A stretch of DNA of 5,115 bases from an uncultured Lachnospiraceae bacterium (GTDB taxonomy: Bacteria > Bacillota > Clostridia > Lachnospirales > Lachnospiraceae). Positions within the stretch are counted from its first letter, which is position 1; each line of letters begins with the position of its first letter. The notes beneath the pieces were generated by a model that ran no database searches, was not told where the DNA came from, and saw nothing but the letters and a program-made list of their open reading frames with translations. The stretch spans positions 1-5,115 of the forward strand of contig CAJUTC010000091.1 in NCBI GenBank assembly GCA_910589195.1. The letters run 5' to 3'. Made by a program: the position numbers and the translations under genes. Below, one piece after another: positions 4,788-5,115 of this stretch.

Positions 4788-5115
4788 CTAATATTTTTCT
4801 GACTTTCCTTTTTCTTTTTTTCCAAATCCAACTACTGCATGCATTATTGGATTAATATGTCTTTTTCTAAGCACAAGTGCCTTTAATAACCAAAGAAAAT
4901 ATTTAAAAAAAGCAATTCTTTTATATTTTGCAAATAAACTAATCAAATAAAAATTATTCCTTGTGATATAATATTGGTTAAAATCACTCTCTGCCCCATT
5001 AGTAGATGCCGATATTTTATGAAATATAATTGCATTATCATTATAATATATCTTTTTACTGCAATCTATTATTTTGCAGGAATAATCTACATCCTCCCCA
5101 TACATAAAATACATT
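4788..5115 (-). CDS. Glycosyltransferase family 2 protein, C-terminal part (cut by window edge)
   Basis: The frame is open to the right edge, so only the last 108 or so residues are present; the methionine codon at 5112-5114 is internal, not a start. The segment FMYGEDVDYSCKIIDCSKKIYYNDNAIIFHKISAST has the E-D-x-D-Y motif and downstream His of GT-A fold family 2 enzymes, in a form often seen in rhamnosyl- and other cell-surface polysaccharide transferases. These pass a sugar from a nucleotide donor to a growing glycan at the inner face of the membrane. The YYITRNNFYLI stretch and a hydrophobic, basic tail follow. The missing N-terminal part would hold the nucleotide-sugar binding site. At roughly 26% GC it is clearly more AT-rich than the comEA-rlmH block, as is common in acquired capsule or exopolysaccharide loci. 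Sugar specificity cannot be told. Confidence 0.8.
   Translation of the reverse strand, partial: MYFMYGEDVDYSCKIIDCSKKIYYNDNAIIFHKISASTNGAESDFNQYYITRNNFYLISLFAKYKRIAFFKYFLWLLKALVLRKRHINPIMHAVVGFGKKEKGKSEKY

Noticed and set aside
1..5115. CRISPR array, tRNA or rRNA genes, insertion sequence, attachment site, toxin-antitoxin or phage-defence pair
   Set aside because: No regularly spaced repeats, cloverleaf, transposase motif or matching gene pair was found on reading both strands.

Overview
The window looks like a chromosomal segment of a low-to-mid GC Gram-positive bacterium of the Clostridia, most likely Lachnospiraceae. The reasons are AGGAGG-type ribosome binding sites, a consensus sigma-A promoter, a TPP riboswitch in front of an ECF-type thiamine transporter, and a YycF/WalR-like regulator. 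This placement rests on family recognition, not on a database match.

Layout, left to right. (1) Bases 1-342, plus strand: a small Cro/C1-type helix-turn-helix regulator. Its only well-supported start (ATG 62) is one frame away from the HTH coding frame, and a dnaX-like A AAA AAG heptamer lies exactly where the frames would have to join. (2) Bases 346-379: a hairpin between the convergent HTH and rlmH genes. (3) Bases 436-3073, minus strand, read right to left: comEA (DNA-uptake receptor), an OmpR/PhoB-family response regulator without a kinase, a GNAT acetyltransferase, and rlmH (23S rRNA methyltransferase). They are closely spaced and probably one operon. A promoter candidate lies just upstream of comEA, and an 8-bp inverted repeat places the comEA start codon in a hairpin loop. 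(4) Bases 3134-3559, minus strand: a half-size YdcZ/DUF606 transporter. (5) Bases 3560-3952: a divergent intergenic region with a 12-bp tandem repeat, a near-perfect promoter, a TPP riboswitch and an expression platform whose terminator hairpin also buries the ribosome binding site. (6) Bases 3953-4621, plus strand: thiT. (7) Bases 4622-4787: two terminator-like hairpins. (8) Bases 4788-5115, minus strand: the C-terminal end of a glycosyltransferase cut by the window edge, at about 26% GC, much more AT-rich than the central genes.

Most genes here are recognisable housekeeping or accessory functions, and I see no clear new multi-gene system. The observations most worth a second look are the frame break with a slippery heptamer in the HTH gene, the start-codon hairpin of comEA, and the combined terminator/RBS-sequestering platform of the thiT riboswitch.
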